Source: Vibrio xiamenensis (lineage in GTDB: Bacteria; Pseudomonadota; Gammaproteobacteria; Enterobacterales; Vibrionaceae). From it: a DNA stretch of 64,000 nt. The notes below the pieces were generated by a model. The model did not search any database, had not been told where the DNA came from, and saw only the letters and a list, made by a program, of their open reading frames with translations. Numbering within the stretch: the stretch's first letter is position 1; the number at the start of each line of letters is the position of its first letter. The stretch lies in the NCBI RefSeq assembly GCF_900100015.1, contig NZ_FNDD01000004.1:124001-188000 (forward strand). Reading direction: 5' to 3'. Below, in pieces: positions 46,190-55,492 of the stretch. The translations under genes and the position numbers were made by a program.

Positions 46190-47536
46190 TTACAAGCTTT
46201 GAAACATCTGCGCCAGTTCGGTCAAGCTGGTGCGATAATCCACGGCCTGATTGGCCGGTTGCTGCAAATACGCTTTGAGTAGCGGATACATCTGCACTGC
46301 TTTATCCAGCTCAGGATCTTGCCCCGGCTGATAACCGCCGAGAGGCAAAAGCTCTTTCACTTGCAGATAGTTAGAATAAAGCTGACGGAACTGGTTTGAT
46401 ACCGTGGTGTGCACCTCTTGAGTACACGCTGACATACAGCGGCTAATGGAGGCATTAATATCAATCGCCGGATAATGCCCCTGCTCGGCCAGTTGCCGTG
46501 ACAGCACCACGTGACCATCTAAAATCGCCCGCGCCGAATCAACCACCGGATCTTGCTGGTCGTCGCCTTCAGCCAGCACGGTATAGATAGCGGTTAAGCT
46601 GCCGTGTTGGTTTTCGCTGTTGCCAGCACGCTCTAGCAGCTGGGGCAAAATACTAAATACCGATGGCGGATAGCCACGCGATGCCGGCGGCTCGCCAAGT
46701 GACAACGCGATTTCACGCTGCGCCATCGCGTAGCGCGTCAGTGAATCCATCAGTAGCAGTACATCTTTGCCTTGGTCGCGAAAATACTCCGCCACGCGAT
46801 GGCAAAGCAGGGTCGCGCGAAGACGCATCAACGGAGATTCATCGGCTGGTGCAACGATCATGATCGCCTTTTTGCGCGCCTCAGGAGATAAATTACGCTC
46901 AACGAACTCACGTACTTCTCGGCCCCGTTCACCAATCAATCCCACCACAATCACATCAGCTTCGGTATTTTGAGTAATCATGCCCATCAGCACACTCTTA
47001 CCAACACCACTCCCCGCCATTAAACCGATACGCTGGCCTTTACCGACAGTTAATAGGCCGTTAATTGCCCGCACGCCGACATCAAGCGGCGTATCGACCG
47101 GGCGACGTTTGAGCGGGTTAATCTGTTTTGGCTCAAGGGAAACGCGATCGCCCCCTTTAAACGCGGGGCCATCATCAAACGGTTCGCCAAGGCCATTAAC
47201 CACGCGGCCCAACCATTGATGGCTAAGTAGCACAGTACTGTCGCCATCGAGTGGCACCACTTTGGCACCAGCAAACAAACCGCCTAAGCGTCGAATTGGC
47301 ATTAAATAGGCTATGGTGTGGTCAAAACCCACCACTTGCGCTTCAATCATGTCGCCTTCAGCGGTTTCGACTAAGCAGCGCTGCTCAAGCTTAAACCGGC
47401 AACCTACCGCTTGCAGCATTAAGCCATTCACTTTAACAAGACGCCCCGTTACTCGCGCAACGGGGACAGAATCCAGTGAGGCTATGGCATCGTTTAGGCG
47501 ATCCGTCAGTTGAGAATTCATACCACTTTGACTCAC
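46190..47536 (-). CDS. fliI: lateral flagellar export ATPase FliI
   Basis: A 448-residue F1-beta-like ATPase. Walker A GLMAGSGVGKSVL lies near residue 175, Walker B DVLLLMDSLTRYAMAQREI near 265, and the GEPPASRGYPPSVF signature follows. It energises the flagellar type III secretion gate with FliH and FliJ. GTG at 47536 has AAGGAG seven bases upstream and overlaps the fliH stop, so it is preferred to ATG 47521. Confidence 0.95.
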   Translation of the reverse strand: MSQSGMNSQLTDRLNDAIASLDSVPVARVTGRLVKVNGLMLQAVGCRFKLEQRCLVETAEGDMIEAQVVGFDHTIAYLMPIRRLGGLFAGAKVVPLDGDSTVLLSHQWLGRVVNGLGEPFDDGPAFKGGDRVSLEPKQINPLKRRPVDTPLDVGVRAINGLLTVGKGQRIGLMAGSGVGKSVLMGMITQNTEADVIVVGLIGERGREVREFVERNLSPEARKKAIMIVAPADESPLMRLRATLLCHRVAEYFRDQGKDVLLLMDSLTRYAMAQREIALSLGEPPASRGYPPSVFSILPQLLERAGNSENQHGSLTAIYTVLAEGDDQQDPVVDSARAILDGHVVLSRQLAEQGHYPAIDINASISRCMSACTQEVHTTVSNQFRQLYSNYLQVKELLPLGGYQPGQDPELDKAVQMYPLLKAYLQQPANQAVDYRTSLTELAQMFQSL

Positions 47537-48348
47537 TCAGACACTCCTTGAGCGGCGCTGTTTGAGTCAGACATTCTTGAATCAGAAGTTGTTGAATCAG
47601 AGCCACCATCCAGTGCAACACTTGCGGCAATGTCTGGGTCAGTGACCGATGTGGTGGTGTTTTCATCCAGTAGATGCTGTTTCACGTTGTCCATGCAGGT
47701 TTCAAGCCGTGAATCGCAGCTGGCGTCCGCTTCGGCGTGTTCGGTTTCCAGATGACAACCGCCGACTGGCAACTCAGGATTGGCCACCAAACGCCACTCT
47801 TTAGGCAGCTCGGCATTGACGTTGCGAATCCGCTCAAGATCCTGCGGATTTAAATGCACCGTCACTTGCTCGGACTTACCAGGCATGGCGTGCAGAGTTT
47901 CGTCCACCAAAGACAAAATCTGCTGCGGCATCAGAGTCAACTCGGCGCGAATCACCTGCTGAGCCACTTTTTGCACCAATTCACAAATAATGTGACGCTG
48001 CTGTTGCTCGCGCTCTTTTTGCCAGCGCGACAAGGTTTGATATAGCTCGTTAACTGGCTTAGCGGCATCAAGAAACGTCTGTTTTCCTGATTGTTCACCG
48101 GACATAAACCCTTTTTGAAAGCCCTCTTTTTGCCCTTCGGCTAAACCTTGTTGACGACCTTGTTCGATACCTTGGCGCAGACCTTCGTCATGGCCTTGGC
48201 TCAAACCTTGTTTAAAACCCGCTTCCAATTGGCGCTGAATGTCGACTTGGCGTTCTTTGCCATTGGCCGCTTGCGCCTGCTCCTCCACCGTTGGCTGAGC
48301 CAACGGTGGAAAGCGATGTATTCGATACCCATTGTTGGGTAATCGCAT
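47533..48348 (-). CDS. fliH: lateral flagellar assembly protein FliH
   Basis: A 271-residue regulator of FliI. Residues ~40-80 carry the GxxxG repeat helix (GLSQGHDEGLRQGIEQGRQQG and onward) that marks FliH, and a V-ATPase E-subunit-like C-terminal domain follows. An unusual Asp/Ser/Thr-rich tail of about 40 residues (GGSDSTTSDSRMSDSNS) extends the C-terminus. ATG at 48348 has GGGGGAG upstream; the in-frame ATG at 48363 is weaker. It overlaps the fliI start by four bases. Confidence 0.9.
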   Translation of the reverse strand: MRLPNNGYRIHRFPPLAQPTVEEQAQAANGKERQVDIQRQLEAGFKQGLSQGHDEGLRQGIEQGRQQGLAEGQKEGFQKGFMSGEQSGKQTFLDAAKPVNELYQTLSRWQKEREQQQRHIICELVQKVAQQVIRAELTLMPQQILSLVDETLHAMPGKSEQVTVHLNPQDLERIRNVNAELPKEWRLVANPELPVGGCHLETEHAEADASCDSRLETCMDNVKQHLLDENTTTSVTDPDIAASVALDGGSDSTTSDSRMSDSNSAAQGVSE

Positions 48349-48368
48349 GATCTTCTCCCCCATCGCGA

Positions 48369-49370
48369 TTACTCCAGCGTCGGCTCTTGATAAAGCAGCA
48401 GTTCGATTTCACCGGCATCGGCCAGTTCACGGACGATCTGCATCACTTCTTGGCGTGCTTGCTCAACGCGGCTAACACCCAGAGCACCACTGATACGCAT
48501 CTCGTCTTCCAAAGATTTGATCATACGCTGTGGCATAGAACGCTTGATGGCTTGTTGCAAACTGATATCGGCACCTTTGAGCGCGACAGCCCAAAGTTCC
48601 AACGGCACTTGCTGCACCAAACGGTCCATGGTGTCTTCGCGCTGGCGGCCAAGGACCATAAATTCGAACATGTTCTGTTCGATTTCGCCGACGATCTCTT
48701 CGTCTTGCAGACGCAGCATCTCCATCAGCATCGCGCGGTCGCCATCGTAACGGTTGATGATATCCGCCACCTGTTTGACGCCCGACACTGGCGCGCTTTG
48801 GGTGATCGAAATGTTCTCGATGCAGCGCTCGATCAGATCGTTAAGATCGCTGGCGACTTGATGGTCGATATCTTGCAAACGCGCAATGCGAAACAGCAGC
48901 TCATCGTGATAATCCGAAGGCAATTGTTTCAGCACCAACGATGAGGTTTCGGATGGCAAATACGCGAGGAAAATCGCCTGCATCTGCGGGTGCTCTTGGC
49001 TGATAAACTTCGCCAACATTTCCGCATCCACCCACTGTAGACGCTGCATGTTGTTGCGAATTTCATCGCCATACAGGTCGTTGAGCAAGCCTTTGGCTAA
49101 ATCGTTACCCAACGCTTTACGTAAAGTATTACGCAAATAAGTTTTCGATGCGCCGCGAATGCCGCTCTGCTCACTAAAGTCTTCAAAGAAGCGCTGAATC
49201 ACCACTTTGGCATTGTCGCTTTTGATGCCACTTAGTTTGGCCATCGCGCGGGTTACGCGCTGTGTTTCGTCGCGGCTAAAGTGACGTAGTACTTTCGCCG
49301 CGGCATCTTCACCCATGCCAAGTAAGACAAGGGCGGTTTGCTCTACAGGATTAAGCGTTTGATTCTGCAT
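48369..49370 (-). CDS. fliG: lateral flagellar motor switch protein FliG
   Basis: A 333-residue switch protein that transmits torque from the stator to the rotor. The N-domain starts LNPVEQTALVLLGMG, the middle has the EHPQ motif (FISQEHPQMQAIFLAYLP), and the C-domain has RQREDTMDRLVQQVP and the charged IKSLEDEMRISGAL helix. ATG at 49370 with a GGAGAGGCAG stretch upstream gives the standard N-terminus. It starts 20 bp inside the 3' end of fliF; longer in-frame starts would lie deep in fliF. Confidence 0.95.
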   Translation of the reverse strand: MQNQTLNPVEQTALVLLGMGEDAAAKVLRHFSRDETQRVTRAMAKLSGIKSDNAKVVIQRFFEDFSEQSGIRGASKTYLRNTLRKALGNDLAKGLLNDLYGDEIRNNMQRLQWVDAEMLAKFISQEHPQMQAIFLAYLPSETSSLVLKQLPSDYHDELLFRIARLQDIDHQVASDLNDLIERCIENISITQSAPVSGVKQVADIINRYDGDRAMLMEMLRLQDEEIVGEIEQNMFEFMVLGRQREDTMDRLVQQVPLELWAVALKGADISLQQAIKRSMPQRMIKSLEDEMRISGALGVSRVEQARQEVMQIVRELADAGEIELLLYQEPTLE

Positions 49371-51114
49371 CTGCCTCTCCGTCTTCTTCTTCGCTGTTCT
49401 CATTGACATTGACCCATTGCTTGAGCACTTCCGCAACACGCTCAGGCTCTTCATCAGCAATCAGGGTTAGGTGTTTCAATTGAATCTCAAGTGGCGAACC
49501 TGGGGCTGGCAACATTTCGTTGGTCATATCCAAACCAGAGGTCGCGGTAGTAATGCCTTTCTCGCTGAGTCGGCGGTTGATCGCCTCTTCGCGCTCGCGC
49601 TCTTCACGAGTTTGCAGGTCAAAGTCTTGCTCTTCAATCGCATCGGCCAGTTCAAGTTCACTGTCACGGCGATCAGCGCCAGTTAAGTGCATGATAAGCG
49701 GACGTAGAACAAACAAGATCATCGCCAAGCCAAGCAAACCACCAATCACGTAACGCAATGGCTGTTGCACGGTTGGGTCTTGCCACCATGGAATCTCAAT
49801 CGGATCTTCAAGCGCAACTGGCGTGAAGTTGAAGGTTTGCAAACTCAGGCTATCGCCGCGGTCAGTATCAATTCCCACCGCATCAGAAAGCATGGTTTGA
49901 ATTTCATCGCGCTCTTGTTGTGTCCACGCTTGACCATCCGGCGCCGCCACACGGTTCAACAGCACAGAAACGTTAAGCTTTTTGATCTGACCTTGCTGAT
50001 ATTGAGTCTTACGCACGCTGCTGCCTACCGCGTATTGACGGTTTGCTTCAGTTCGTGAGTTACGGTTTTGGCTGTCATTGGTCGGCTTTTCGCCGGTCAC
50101 TGGTGGCTCATTACTGAGCGAGCCCGGAACGCCAAGCGCAATTTGGTCAATCGAGTTGTTGTTGATGGTGTGCTCAGTGCGCACCACTGGCTGGTTGTCG
50201 AGCACTTCTTTAGTCTCTTCAACACGGCTAAAGTCGAGATCAGCGGCCACTTGCACACGGAAGTTACTTGGACCAACAATCGGCGTTAGCATATCAGCGG
50301 CGCGTTGAATGATCTGCTTCTCAACGTTTTTCTGGTATTCAAGGAATTTTGCGTTCACTTTGCCAGACGTTTCTGAACCCACATCGGCGCTAAGCAGGCG
50401 ACCGTATTGGTCGACCACTGAGACATGTTCCATCGCCATGCCGCTCACACTGCCAACCACCAAGTTGATGATCGCTTCAACTTGCTCCGGTTTTAAATCT
50501 TTACCCGGTTTAAGTTCTAGCATCACAGATGCTGAAGGCTTTTCACCGTTTTGACGCACGAAAAGAGTCTCACGCGGAATCGCCAAGTGAACGCGTGCAT
50601 TGGTAACCGCGTTAAGTGAAATGATAGTGCGTACTAACTCGCCTTCCAGACCATGGCGATAGCGGGCGGTTTCCATAAACTGGCTGGTACCAAGCGAGCT
50701 GTCTTCGCCAATCGAATCCAGCCCGGTTGGCAACTTGGCTTTAACGCCTTTGGCTGCCAGCAACATACGAATGCGCGCCACTTCACCTTCAGGTACCAAC
50801 ACTTGGCCGTTTTGCTCTTGCAAACGGTAGCTCACGCCTTCCGTTTCCAGCACAGACACCACTTCGCCAATGTCAAAGCGTTCTTGCTGGCCATAAAGAG
50901 GACGATAGCTTTGCGATGAGCTCCACAACACCACCACGATGATCGCCGCAACGATCGCTGCCATTACCGCAGACAGCACCAAGTTACGTTGGCTACTAGA
51001 CCACAGCTGTTTGATTTTGGCCGTCACTTGCGACATCGAATCCGAGGCCATATTCGGCGCCACAGGCGTCGCCGGTAGAGGAGTATTCGCTACTTGAGTA
51101 GATAAGTCAGACAT
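49351..51114 (-). CDS. fliF: lateral flagellar MS-ring protein FliF
   Basis: A 587-residue MS-ring protein. Two membrane segments flank the periplasmic region: LVLSAVMAAIVAAIIVVVLW (~43-62) and VIGGLLGLAMILFVLRPLI (~452-470). Between them are the YscJ-like ring folds (RYRHGLEGELVRTI, VTNARVHLAIPRE, ARTIISLNAV). The acidic C-terminus binds FliG. It lies three bases after fliE and overlaps fliG. Confidence 0.95.
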   Translation of the reverse strand: MSDLSTQVANTPLPATPVAPNMASDSMSQVTAKIKQLWSSSQRNLVLSAVMAAIVAAIIVVVLWSSSQSYRPLYGQQERFDIGEVVSVLETEGVSYRLQEQNGQVLVPEGEVARIRMLLAAKGVKAKLPTGLDSIGEDSSLGTSQFMETARYRHGLEGELVRTIISLNAVTNARVHLAIPRETLFVRQNGEKPSASVMLELKPGKDLKPEQVEAIINLVVGSVSGMAMEHVSVVDQYGRLLSADVGSETSGKVNAKFLEYQKNVEKQIIQRAADMLTPIVGPSNFRVQVAADLDFSRVEETKEVLDNQPVVRTEHTINNNSIDQIALGVPGSLSNEPPVTGEKPTNDSQNRNSRTEANRQYAVGSSVRKTQYQQGQIKKLNVSVLLNRVAAPDGQAWTQQERDEIQTMLSDAVGIDTDRGDSLSLQTFNFTPVALEDPIEIPWWQDPTVQQPLRYVIGGLLGLAMILFVLRPLIMHLTGADRRDSELELADAIEEQDFDLQTREEREREEAINRRLSEKGITTATSGLDMTNEMLPAPGSPLEIQLKHLTLIADEEPERVAEVLKQWVNVNENSEEEDGEADAESNA

Positions 51115-51117
51115 GAT

Positions 51118-51477
51118 TTACACCGGCATCTTCATAATGTCGTCAAACGCACCAACCACTTTGTTGCGCACTTGCAGCAAAGCATCAAAAGACAGGCTGG
51201 CTTTTTGGCTCGCTACCATAGCGCCCACCAAGTCATCACTCTTACCGGTTTCAACATCGGTCATGCGCGTACTGGCAATCGCTTGATGCTCGTTAACCAC
51301 GTTAAGCACACTGGTCAGCGCTTTTGAAAAAGTCATCGGTTCATTAAGATTTAACTGTTGAACGTCCAAAGGGTTTTCGCTAACCACAAAATCCGGAGTG
51401 GCACGAACGCTCATCGCGTCCATTTTTGCCAGCATCAGCTGCTCGGCTGAGAGTGGGTTGGTATTTAAGTTATTCAT
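51118..51477 (-). CDS. fliE: lateral flagellar MS-ring/rod adapter FliE
   Basis: A 119-residue protein with the FliE C-terminal pattern (MVASQKASLSFDALLQVRNKVVGAFDDIMKMPV). It links the MS ring to the rod and assists the export gate. AAAGGAGAGAAA lies just before ATG 51477, giving a strong binding site. It is 14 bp after lafK and three bases before fliF. Confidence 0.93.
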   Translation of the reverse strand: MNNLNTNPLSAEQLMLAKMDAMSVRATPDFVVSENPLDVQQLNLNEPMTFSKALTSVLNVVNEHQAIASTRMTDVETGKSDDLVGAMVASQKASLSFDALLQVRNKVVGAFDDIMKMPV

Positions 51478-51491
51478 TGGTTTTCTCTCCT

Positions 51492-52826
51492 TTAGGCGGC
51501 TGAGCCTAGGACTGACTGTAAATCGATACCTTGCTCGCGCATCGCGGCTAATTTGTAACGCAAGGCTCGAGTGGACACGCCTAAGGCATTGGCGGTTTTA
51601 GTCCTATTTCCACCAAATTGACGTAGCTTATCGAGGATAAATCTGAACTCGGCCTGTTTCTTCGCTTCCACGTGGCCGAAGTTCTCATGTGGGGTGATTT
51701 CCATTACCGGACGTTGAAACTCGATAGGTAACATCAAATCTTGCGCGGTGATGTAGTCGCCATGGCGCATCACCAAAGCACGTTGAATCACGTTCTCAAG
51801 CTCACGAATGTTGCCTGGCCAGTTATATTGGCTAAGCGCCATTTGCGCATCTTGCGACAAGTGACATTGACTTTTATCCTGGTATTTTTCGATAAAGAAG
51901 CGACTGATCGGAAGAATGTCTTCTTTGCGCTCGCGCAGCGGCGGCCAATGCAGTGGCAGCACATCCAAGCGATAGTACAAATCTTCCCGGAAAGTGCCTT
52001 TTTGCACTTCTTCACGCAGGTCTTTGTTAGTGGCCGCTATCACGCGAATATCAAGCTGGATCGCTTTGTGGCTACCAACACGTTCCACTTCTCGCTCTTG
52101 CAATACGCGCAGTAACTTCGCTTGCACCCCTGGTGACATTTCGCCGATTTCATCGAGCAAAATCGTGCCACCATTGGCTTCTTCAAACTTACCGCTTTGC
52201 GATGAGGTTGCACCGGTAAATGCGCCTTTGACATGACCAAACAGTACCGCTTCTAGCATGGATTCTGGAATCGCGGCGCAGTTCACCGCAACAAACGGCC
52301 CTTCACAGCGTGGAGACTGTTCATGAACATAACGAGCCAGCACTTCTTTACCGGTACCCGACTCACCGGTGATCAACACGCTGGCGTTGGTGCACGCGGC
52401 GCGATGAGCCAGCTGCAATACCTGTTTGCTACGCCAAGACTCGGCGACGAAATTGGCCATCGGCTTCTCTAACGCTTCAACTCGACTTAACAAATTAAGT
52501 AATTGTTTTGACTCAAAAGGTCGCACCAAATAGTCAGTGGCACCGGATTTCATGGTGTCGGCGGCAAGTATGCCTTCCGCTTGATCAACGATTGCGATCG
52601 TGGCGCTTTTCTGCCCTTGACGCTGATAACAAGAAACCCACTCACGCATGCCCATATCTGGTAAAGTTGAGCTCACCAAAGTAATAGGCGCTTTCGCTTC
52701 AAGCAGCGCGCTGCGCCCAGTACGGGCATGGCGAACCGCATAACCCGCTGCTGTTAACACCGCGATCATCGCATCGGCATAGAGCTCGTTGGGCTCTACT
52801 AAAAGGATGTCTGTTTTAGCCATCAT
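51492..52826 (-). CDS. lafK: sigma-54-dependent lateral flagellar activator LafK
   Basis: A 444-residue enhancer-binding protein. The N-terminal receiver-like domain (~1-120) lacks the acidic pair (VEPNE), the phosphoryl-accepting Asp (SSTLPDM) and the usual Lys (RPF), so it should not be phosphorylated. The AAA+ domain has Walker A GESGTGKE (~154), GAFTGA (~200) and the NWPGNIRELENV segment; the C-terminal HTH is GGNRTKTANALGVSTRALRYKL. LafK activates lateral flagellar sigma-54 promoters, and a matching site lies before fliD. It overlaps the motY stop; ATG 52826 or the adjacent 52823. Confidence 0.93.
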   Translation of the reverse strand: MMAKTDILLVEPNELYADAMIAVLTAAGYAVRHARTGRSALLEAKAPITLVSSTLPDMGMREWVSCYQRQGQKSATIAIVDQAEGILAADTMKSGATDYLVRPFESKQLLNLLSRVEALEKPMANFVAESWRSKQVLQLAHRAACTNASVLITGESGTGKEVLARYVHEQSPRCEGPFVAVNCAAIPESMLEAVLFGHVKGAFTGATSSQSGKFEEANGGTILLDEIGEMSPGVQAKLLRVLQEREVERVGSHKAIQLDIRVIAATNKDLREEVQKGTFREDLYYRLDVLPLHWPPLRERKEDILPISRFFIEKYQDKSQCHLSQDAQMALSQYNWPGNIRELENVIQRALVMRHGDYITAQDLMLPIEFQRPVMEITPHENFGHVEAKKQAEFRFILDKLRQFGGNRTKTANALGVSTRALRYKLAAMREQGIDLQSVLGSAA

Positions 52827-53827
52827 TGAACCTTCCCTGCATCGTTATTTTGTATGGATTGCTCAAAAACTACTGACTCATCATTACGCACCAGTCGTAT
52901 GCTTACTCGACGATTCTGTGCTTTACCAATTGCACTACTGTTGCTTGCAACCGGATACCGAGAACCGTGAGCACGCACTTCGATCATTTGATCCGGCACA
53001 CCGAGTTCGTTAAGCACTTTTTCAACCGCCTCAGCACGAATACGTGACATATTCAGATTGGCGGCGTTGGTACCAACGTTATCGGTGTGACCGTCAACCA
53101 ATACTTTGGTGACTGTGTCATCGGCTTGGATAAAACTGGATAGAGCCTTGAGGTTTTGACGTTGTTTGCCCGTCAGCTCCTTTTGCCCAACATCAAAAAA
53201 TAACCGCGTGTCACGCGCTTGTGCATAAGTGATATCAGGTAGAGCAGACTGACATTTGGTAAATTGGTCGAAACTCGGTTTGAACCGAATTGCGGGAATG
53301 CGAATATCGGCGAGTGGTGTCGACTTATCGTCGCTAAGTTGAATATTGATCCAGCTGCCCTGTTCGACGGCCTGAATTAATTCACTGACACCTTGCCTAA
53401 ATTTAATTTTATTCGATCTTGGTTCCGAATATCCGTCAGAAATAAAATCTTTCTCTGCTGGCATCCAAGGTGGAGCCATTCGATATAGCTCGGCATTATT
53501 TCCATAAACCGATTTATTTTTCATCTTCAACTCTAACGTTGTAGAACGATTAGTAACAGCGTGGAAATAAATACTCCCCACCGATTCCTCATTATGAATC
53601 AGTGTGCATTCTAAATGTTGTTCTTTATAATTCCATGTTGCCAAGTCCATTGGAACCTGAATCACATTATCTGCTTTCGCCACAGAACTAAAAATAGGCA
53701 AGAGCAAAAATACAGCCGAAAAATAAAAGTTAAACCTTGGTTCAAACTTTTTTATTTTACCTTTAGCTGACATAAGCGAATTATAAAAATATGCCATTAA
53801 GTTATCTTTGTTGGCATACACCTTCAT
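52823..53827 (-). CDS. motY: lateral flagellar T-ring protein MotY
   Basis: A 334-residue exported protein. An N-terminal hydrophobic signal (FNFYFSAVFLLLPIFSSVAKA, ~31-51) precedes a MotY-specific domain, then an OmpA-like peptidoglycan-binding domain (VLVDGHTDNVGTNAANLNMSR, ~245-265, and GKAQNRRVSIRL). MotY anchors the stator around the basal body in vibrios. Leading residues before the signal are unusually long; a later ATG (53770, MSAKGKIKKF) is possible. It is the first gene of the leftward operon, with lafK overlapping its stop. Confidence 0.9.
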   Translation of the reverse strand: MKVYANKDNLMAYFYNSLMSAKGKIKKFEPRFNFYFSAVFLLLPIFSSVAKADNVIQVPMDLATWNYKEQHLECTLIHNEESVGSIYFHAVTNRSTTLELKMKNKSVYGNNAELYRMAPPWMPAEKDFISDGYSEPRSNKIKFRQGVSELIQAVEQGSWINIQLSDDKSTPLADIRIPAIRFKPSFDQFTKCQSALPDITYAQARDTRLFFDVGQKELTGKQRQNLKALSSFIQADDTVTKVLVDGHTDNVGTNAANLNMSRIRAEAVEKVLNELGVPDQMIEVRAHGSRYPVASNSSAIGKAQNRRVSIRLVRNDESVVFEQSIQNNDAGKVQ

Positions 53828-54186
53828 ATTGCAACCTTTATTCGATGCGAACTGACCAAAAACGATATGTTTAAGCGACAGAAATAAACTAACTCATTGA
53901 TATAAAAAGAAGTAGAAATGTTAGAACCAATATCACTCTTTAGCTTAAATCGCCTATTTCTACATACTTTAAAGAGCAAAACGCACTCTTCTTTTAATAA
54001 TAATTCTAAGTTGAAGCTACTCTGTTTCTAATTCCTTTTGAAGCCCCCTAATATAGGTTCAAATCAACATTCGAACTAACTTCACAAAGTTAAAAACAGA
54101 AACTAAAAACAAACCAAAAACTCTGTATAGACTAGAGTTCAAATTGTTTAATTAGTTTCGAATCGTCAAGAAACGGTAAAATATAA
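53828..54186. promoter_or_regulatory. divergent control region of the two lateral flagellar operons
   Basis: These 359 AT-rich bp must start both the motY-lafK-fliEFGHIJ and fliMNPQR-flhBA units. No sigma-54 TGGCAC-N5-TTGCW match was found in either direction, so the top-level genes are probably read by another holoenzyme. Short inverted AT-rich repeats are present but no operator is assignable. Confidence 0.5.
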
Positions 54187-55011
54187 ATGCCAAAACCTAA
54201 TCCAACGTCGGATCAACCCAAGCACGAATTACAGGCTTTAAACGTAGAGCTTTTAGGAAAGCCTATTAATGTAATTCGTGAAAAGTTAGAAGCCATCATG
54301 ATGGACATGTGCCATGGATTAACCCATGAGCTGCAAACTTGGTTAAAAACAGATCAAGTAAACGTGACACTGCAGCAAATTAATTTGCACATGCTTTCAC
54401 CTAATGAGTTGGCGAAAAATAAAACCTCGACGCTGCGTCATAAAGCCGGTGGGCGTGTTTATGTGTATACCGATTCAGCGTTATTGCTGAAATTGTCTGA
54501 CCGTTTCTATGGTGCAGCACTGGATCGCAGCGATGTGCCTCTCACCAGCAGCGATTTCCGTTTTCAGGAGCGTATTGGCAAACACATCAGTGCTTGGATT
54601 GCGCCAGAAACCATGTGGCAAATCACCCATTTTGAACCCAGCCATGGCGTTGGCATTAAAGCCGTACTTGGGGTGATGTTGCACGACATGGATTACCAGT
54701 TTCACATCGAGCTCGACAGCGTTTTAGTCCACACCTTGATTGAAGAGCTCGAACTTCAGCCGCGTAAAGACCTCGGCAAGATTTTTCACAAATCGCTGAG
54801 CGCCACACCGGTCAAGCTCAATGTGCTATTGAGCAAAAAGACCCTGGCTCTGAGCGATGTTTTGGCGCTTCGCCCTAATGATATTTTACCGATCGAACTG
54901 CTAGCCCGTGCGCCAGTCAGTATCGGCAGTCAACACCTCTTCTCTGGCCGCGTTGCGGATCAGGACGGGCAGTTAGTTTTGATTTTCAACGATGATAAGG
55001 ATTCACAGTGA
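54187..55011 (+). CDS. fliM: lateral flagellar motor switch protein FliM
   Basis: A 274-residue C-ring protein. A middle CheC-like domain (~60-190) is followed by a SpoA domain (~200-270) with LALSDVLALRPNDILPIEL. It lacks the LSQxEIDALL-like N-terminal peptide that binds CheY-P in ordinary FliM and is 50-60 residues shorter. It may therefore answer poorly or differently to chemotaxis signals (inference). It is the first gene of the rightward operon; its stop overlaps the GTG beside the fliN start. Confidence 0.9.
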   Translation: MPKPNPTSDQPKHELQALNVELLGKPINVIREKLEAIMMDMCHGLTHELQTWLKTDQVNVTLQQINLHMLSPNELAKNKTSTLRHKAGGRVYVYTDSALLLKLSDRFYGAALDRSDVPLTSSDFRFQERIGKHISAWIAPETMWQITHFEPSHGVGIKAVLGVMLHDMDYQFHIELDSVLVHTLIEELELQPRKDLGKIFHKSLSATPVKLNVLLSKKTLALSDVLALRPNDILPIELLARAPVSIGSQHLFSGRVADQDGQLVLIFNDDKDSQ

Positions 55012-55481
55012 TGAGTGACGCTCCGGAGCAAACCGAAAACACCATGGCGACAGATGCAACGCCAGAAAGCGCGGCGCCAGAAACCGCCGACAACGCAACC
55101 GAGTTCAAATCTGAAGCCCCTTTTGAAAGTGACGCGCTCAATTTTGATGATTTTGACCTTGAAGACTTCGATGACCAACCTGCAGAGGTGGTCGAAGAGC
55201 CAGTTGTTGAAGCGCCAAAACCAGAGCGCGACTTGAGCTTTTTCAAAAACATTCCGGTCACAGTGACTTTGGAAGTGGCAAGCAAAGAGATCGCGTTGGG
55301 CGATTTAATGAAGGCTGGCGAAGGCAGCGTGATTGAACTCGATAAGCTCAATGGCGAACCGCTCGACGTCAAAGTCAATGGCTCGCTCATGGGTCACGCG
55401 GAAGTGGTTGTAGTCAATGACAAATATGGCCTGCGCCTAATTGATGTATTGGATTCTGCCTTAACCGAAATGGGCGAATAA
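55011..55481 (+). CDS. fliN: lateral flagellar motor switch protein FliN
   Basis: A 156-residue C-ring component. An acidic, low-complexity N-terminal ~75 residues (EDFDDQPAEVVEEPVVEAP) precedes a SpoA domain (NIPVTVTLEVASKEIALGDLM and NGSLMGHAEVVVVNDKYGLRL). It forms the base of the C ring and docks FliH. ATG 55011 follows AAGG; GTG 55008 is in frame directly upstream. No fliO gene lies between fliN and fliP. Confidence 0.93.
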   Translation: MSDAPEQTENTMATDATPESAAPETADNATEFKSEAPFESDALNFDDFDLEDFDDQPAEVVEEPVVEAPKPERDLSFFKNIPVTVTLEVASKEIALGDLMKAGEGSVIELDKLNGEPLDVKVNGSLMGHAEVVVVNDKYGLRLIDVLDSALTEMGE

Positions 55482-55492
55482 CGAGCTTTTCT

